Source: Syntrophaceae bacterium (lineage in GTDB: Bacteria > Desulfobacterota > SM23-61). Taken from it: a DNA stretch of 6,204 nt. Below the pieces are notes generated by a model. It searched no databases, had not been told where the DNA came from, and saw only the letters and a list, made by a program, of their open reading frames with translations. The stretch is from positions 1 to 6,204 of the forward strand of contig PMCE01000356.1 in assembly GCA_003154025.1 (NCBI GenBank). The letters are read 5' to 3'. Made by a program: the position numbers and the translations under genes. Positions 5,447 to 6,204 of this stretch are shown piece after piece; positions within the stretch are counted from its first letter, which is position 1; each line of letters starts with the position of its first letter.

Positions 5447-6204
5447 ATGTTGAGCTGCCAATTGACCGGCGATGAGGCATTGGCCCGAGGGGCATGGGAA
5501 TCAGGAGTTTGTTTGGCCACCGGATATCCGGGCTCCCCCTCTACCCGCTTCTTGGAATCCCTGGTTGAGATTTCCAAAGAGAATGAGGTCTACGTGGAGT
5601 GGTCGGCCAACGAAAAGGTCGCCTTCGAAATGGCGCTCGGGGCCTCGATGGGCGGAAAACGGGCCGCAGTTTGTTTCAAAGGAGTGGGCCTCAATGTCGC
5701 CATGGACCCCTTGATGGTGGCAAACCTTGGCGGAGTGGCCGGGGGTATGGTCGTCATCCTCGGGGATGACCCGGGAGCCTGGGGTTCACAGAATGAGCAG
5801 GACGGCCGTCTTCTCATCCGGGCGGCTGAGATTCCCCTTTTGGAGTTCGGCTCTCCCCAGGAGGCCTTCGATATGGTGAGATATGCTTTCACCCTTTCGG
5901 AGAGGTTCATGCTGCCCGTGGTCATCCGGGAGACCCGGACGAGCTCCGCAGAAAGGGGGGCTGTTCAAACGGCCGGTGAGCGAACCTATTTTTCCCGGGG
6001 GACTTTTGCGGATTTTCAATCCTGGAAGATTTTGCCCATGCGCCAGCTGGATAAGCACCGGGACCTGCACGCCAAAAAGCCGCAGGTCATCGCTGAATTC
6101 AACAATTCGCCGTTCAACCGGATGATCTTAAGGGGACCGAAGGGGGTCCTCGGCGCGGGGTATGTGGGCGCAAAGGTCCTGCGTCTGGCAGGGGAGAAGG
6201 GGGC
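5447..6204 (+). CDS. iorA: Indolepyruvate:ferredoxin oxidoreductase alpha subunit-like, N-terminal part
   Basis: Starts at ATG (MLSCQLTGDEALARGAWESG), eight bases after AGAGGAG, and runs off the window after 252 codons. Full IorA proteins are about 600 residues. This family uses thiamine diphosphate and iron-sulfur clusters to oxidise aryl pyruvates (from aromatic amino acids) to aryl-acetyl-CoA while reducing ferredoxin, in anaerobes. The visible part is the pyrimidine-binding domain: ATGYPGSPST (24-33), EWSANEKVAFE (51-61, with E56 the likely cofactor-activating Glu), KGVGLNVAMDPLM (78-90) and GDDPGAWGSQNEQDGR (106-121), then ERFMLPVVIRETRTSS (152-167). The usual KHVGLN here reads KGVGLN. 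The TPP-binding and ferredoxin-like domains and any iorB partner lie beyond the window. Substrate could differ from indolepyruvate. It is GC-rich like the PBP gene. Confidence 0.82.
   Translation, partial: MLSCQLTGDEALARGAWESGVCLATGYPGSPSTRFLESLVEISKENEVYVEWSANEKVAFEMALGASMGGKRAAVCFKGVGLNVAMDPLMVANLGGVAGGMVVILGDDPGAWGSQNEQDGRLLIRAAEIPLLEFGSPQEAFDMVRYAFTLSERFMLPVVIRETRTSSAERGAVQTAGERTYFSRGTFADFQSWKILPMRQLDKHRDLHAKKPQVIAEFNNSPFNRMILRGPKGVLGAGYVGAKVLRLAGEKG

Noticed and set aside
5472..6125. Alternative frames on both strands over the iorA-like gene
   Set aside because: They overlap a frame with clear IorA motifs, a good Shine-Dalgarno and a promoter.
1..6204. CRISPR array, tRNA, rRNA or intact transposase
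   Set aside because: I scanned for regular repeat-spacer periodicity, tRNA-like arms and transposase motifs and saw none.

Overview
The window holds the ends of two GC-rich housekeeping-type genes. Between them lies one very large, visibly more AT-rich minus-strand gene. A class A penicillin-binding protein tail (plus strand, 1-672) and an IorA-like indolepyruvate:ferredoxin oxidoreductase alpha subunit (plus strand, from 5447, cut by the window end) suggest a Gram-negative-type anaerobe. A Desulfobacterota-like host is my guess from the overall flavour, not something the sequence proves. All stops are standard, and nothing suggests recoding.

Region 1 (1-873): the PBP tail converges on the 3' end of the large gene. 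The 200-base gap contains several short hairpins but no textbook terminator.

Region 2 (874-4758, minus): a 1294-residue protein combining an N-terminal restriction-endonuclease-like domain, a long TPR-type helical solenoid, a GreA/GreB C-terminal-like domain, a PIN nuclease domain and a helical C-terminus. I recognise the TPR/GreAB-C/PIN arrangement as a proposed prokaryotic conflict (immune) architecture. The second nuclease-like domain at the N-terminus makes it a candidate single-gene, two-nuclease defence protein.

Region 3 (4759-5446): no intact long gene, but dense with signals. Upstream of the large gene on the minus strand are, in order, a near-consensus sigma70 promoter (TTGACT-17-TATTAT), a strong Shine-Dalgarno with a five-codon ORF (MKRRS), a 12-bp-stem terminator with a T-rich tail, and then the GTG start of the nuclease gene. 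This looks like a transcription attenuator controlled by a leader peptide. Further right is a decayed toxin-antitoxin pair on the minus strand. Its DUF433-type antitoxin is complete except for a TGA at a tryptophan position. Its DUF5615-type toxin lost its start codon, is frameshifted in a C-run and is truncated. The TTGACA-17-TATATT promoter of the iorA-like gene overlaps the dead antitoxin's start, and the iorA leader carries four mutually complementary ATAGGA/TCCTAT elements around the Shine-Dalgarno.

Overall this reads as a small defence or accessory patch between chromosomal genes: one apparently intact, tightly controlled nuclease gene next to the remains of a toxin-antitoxin module.
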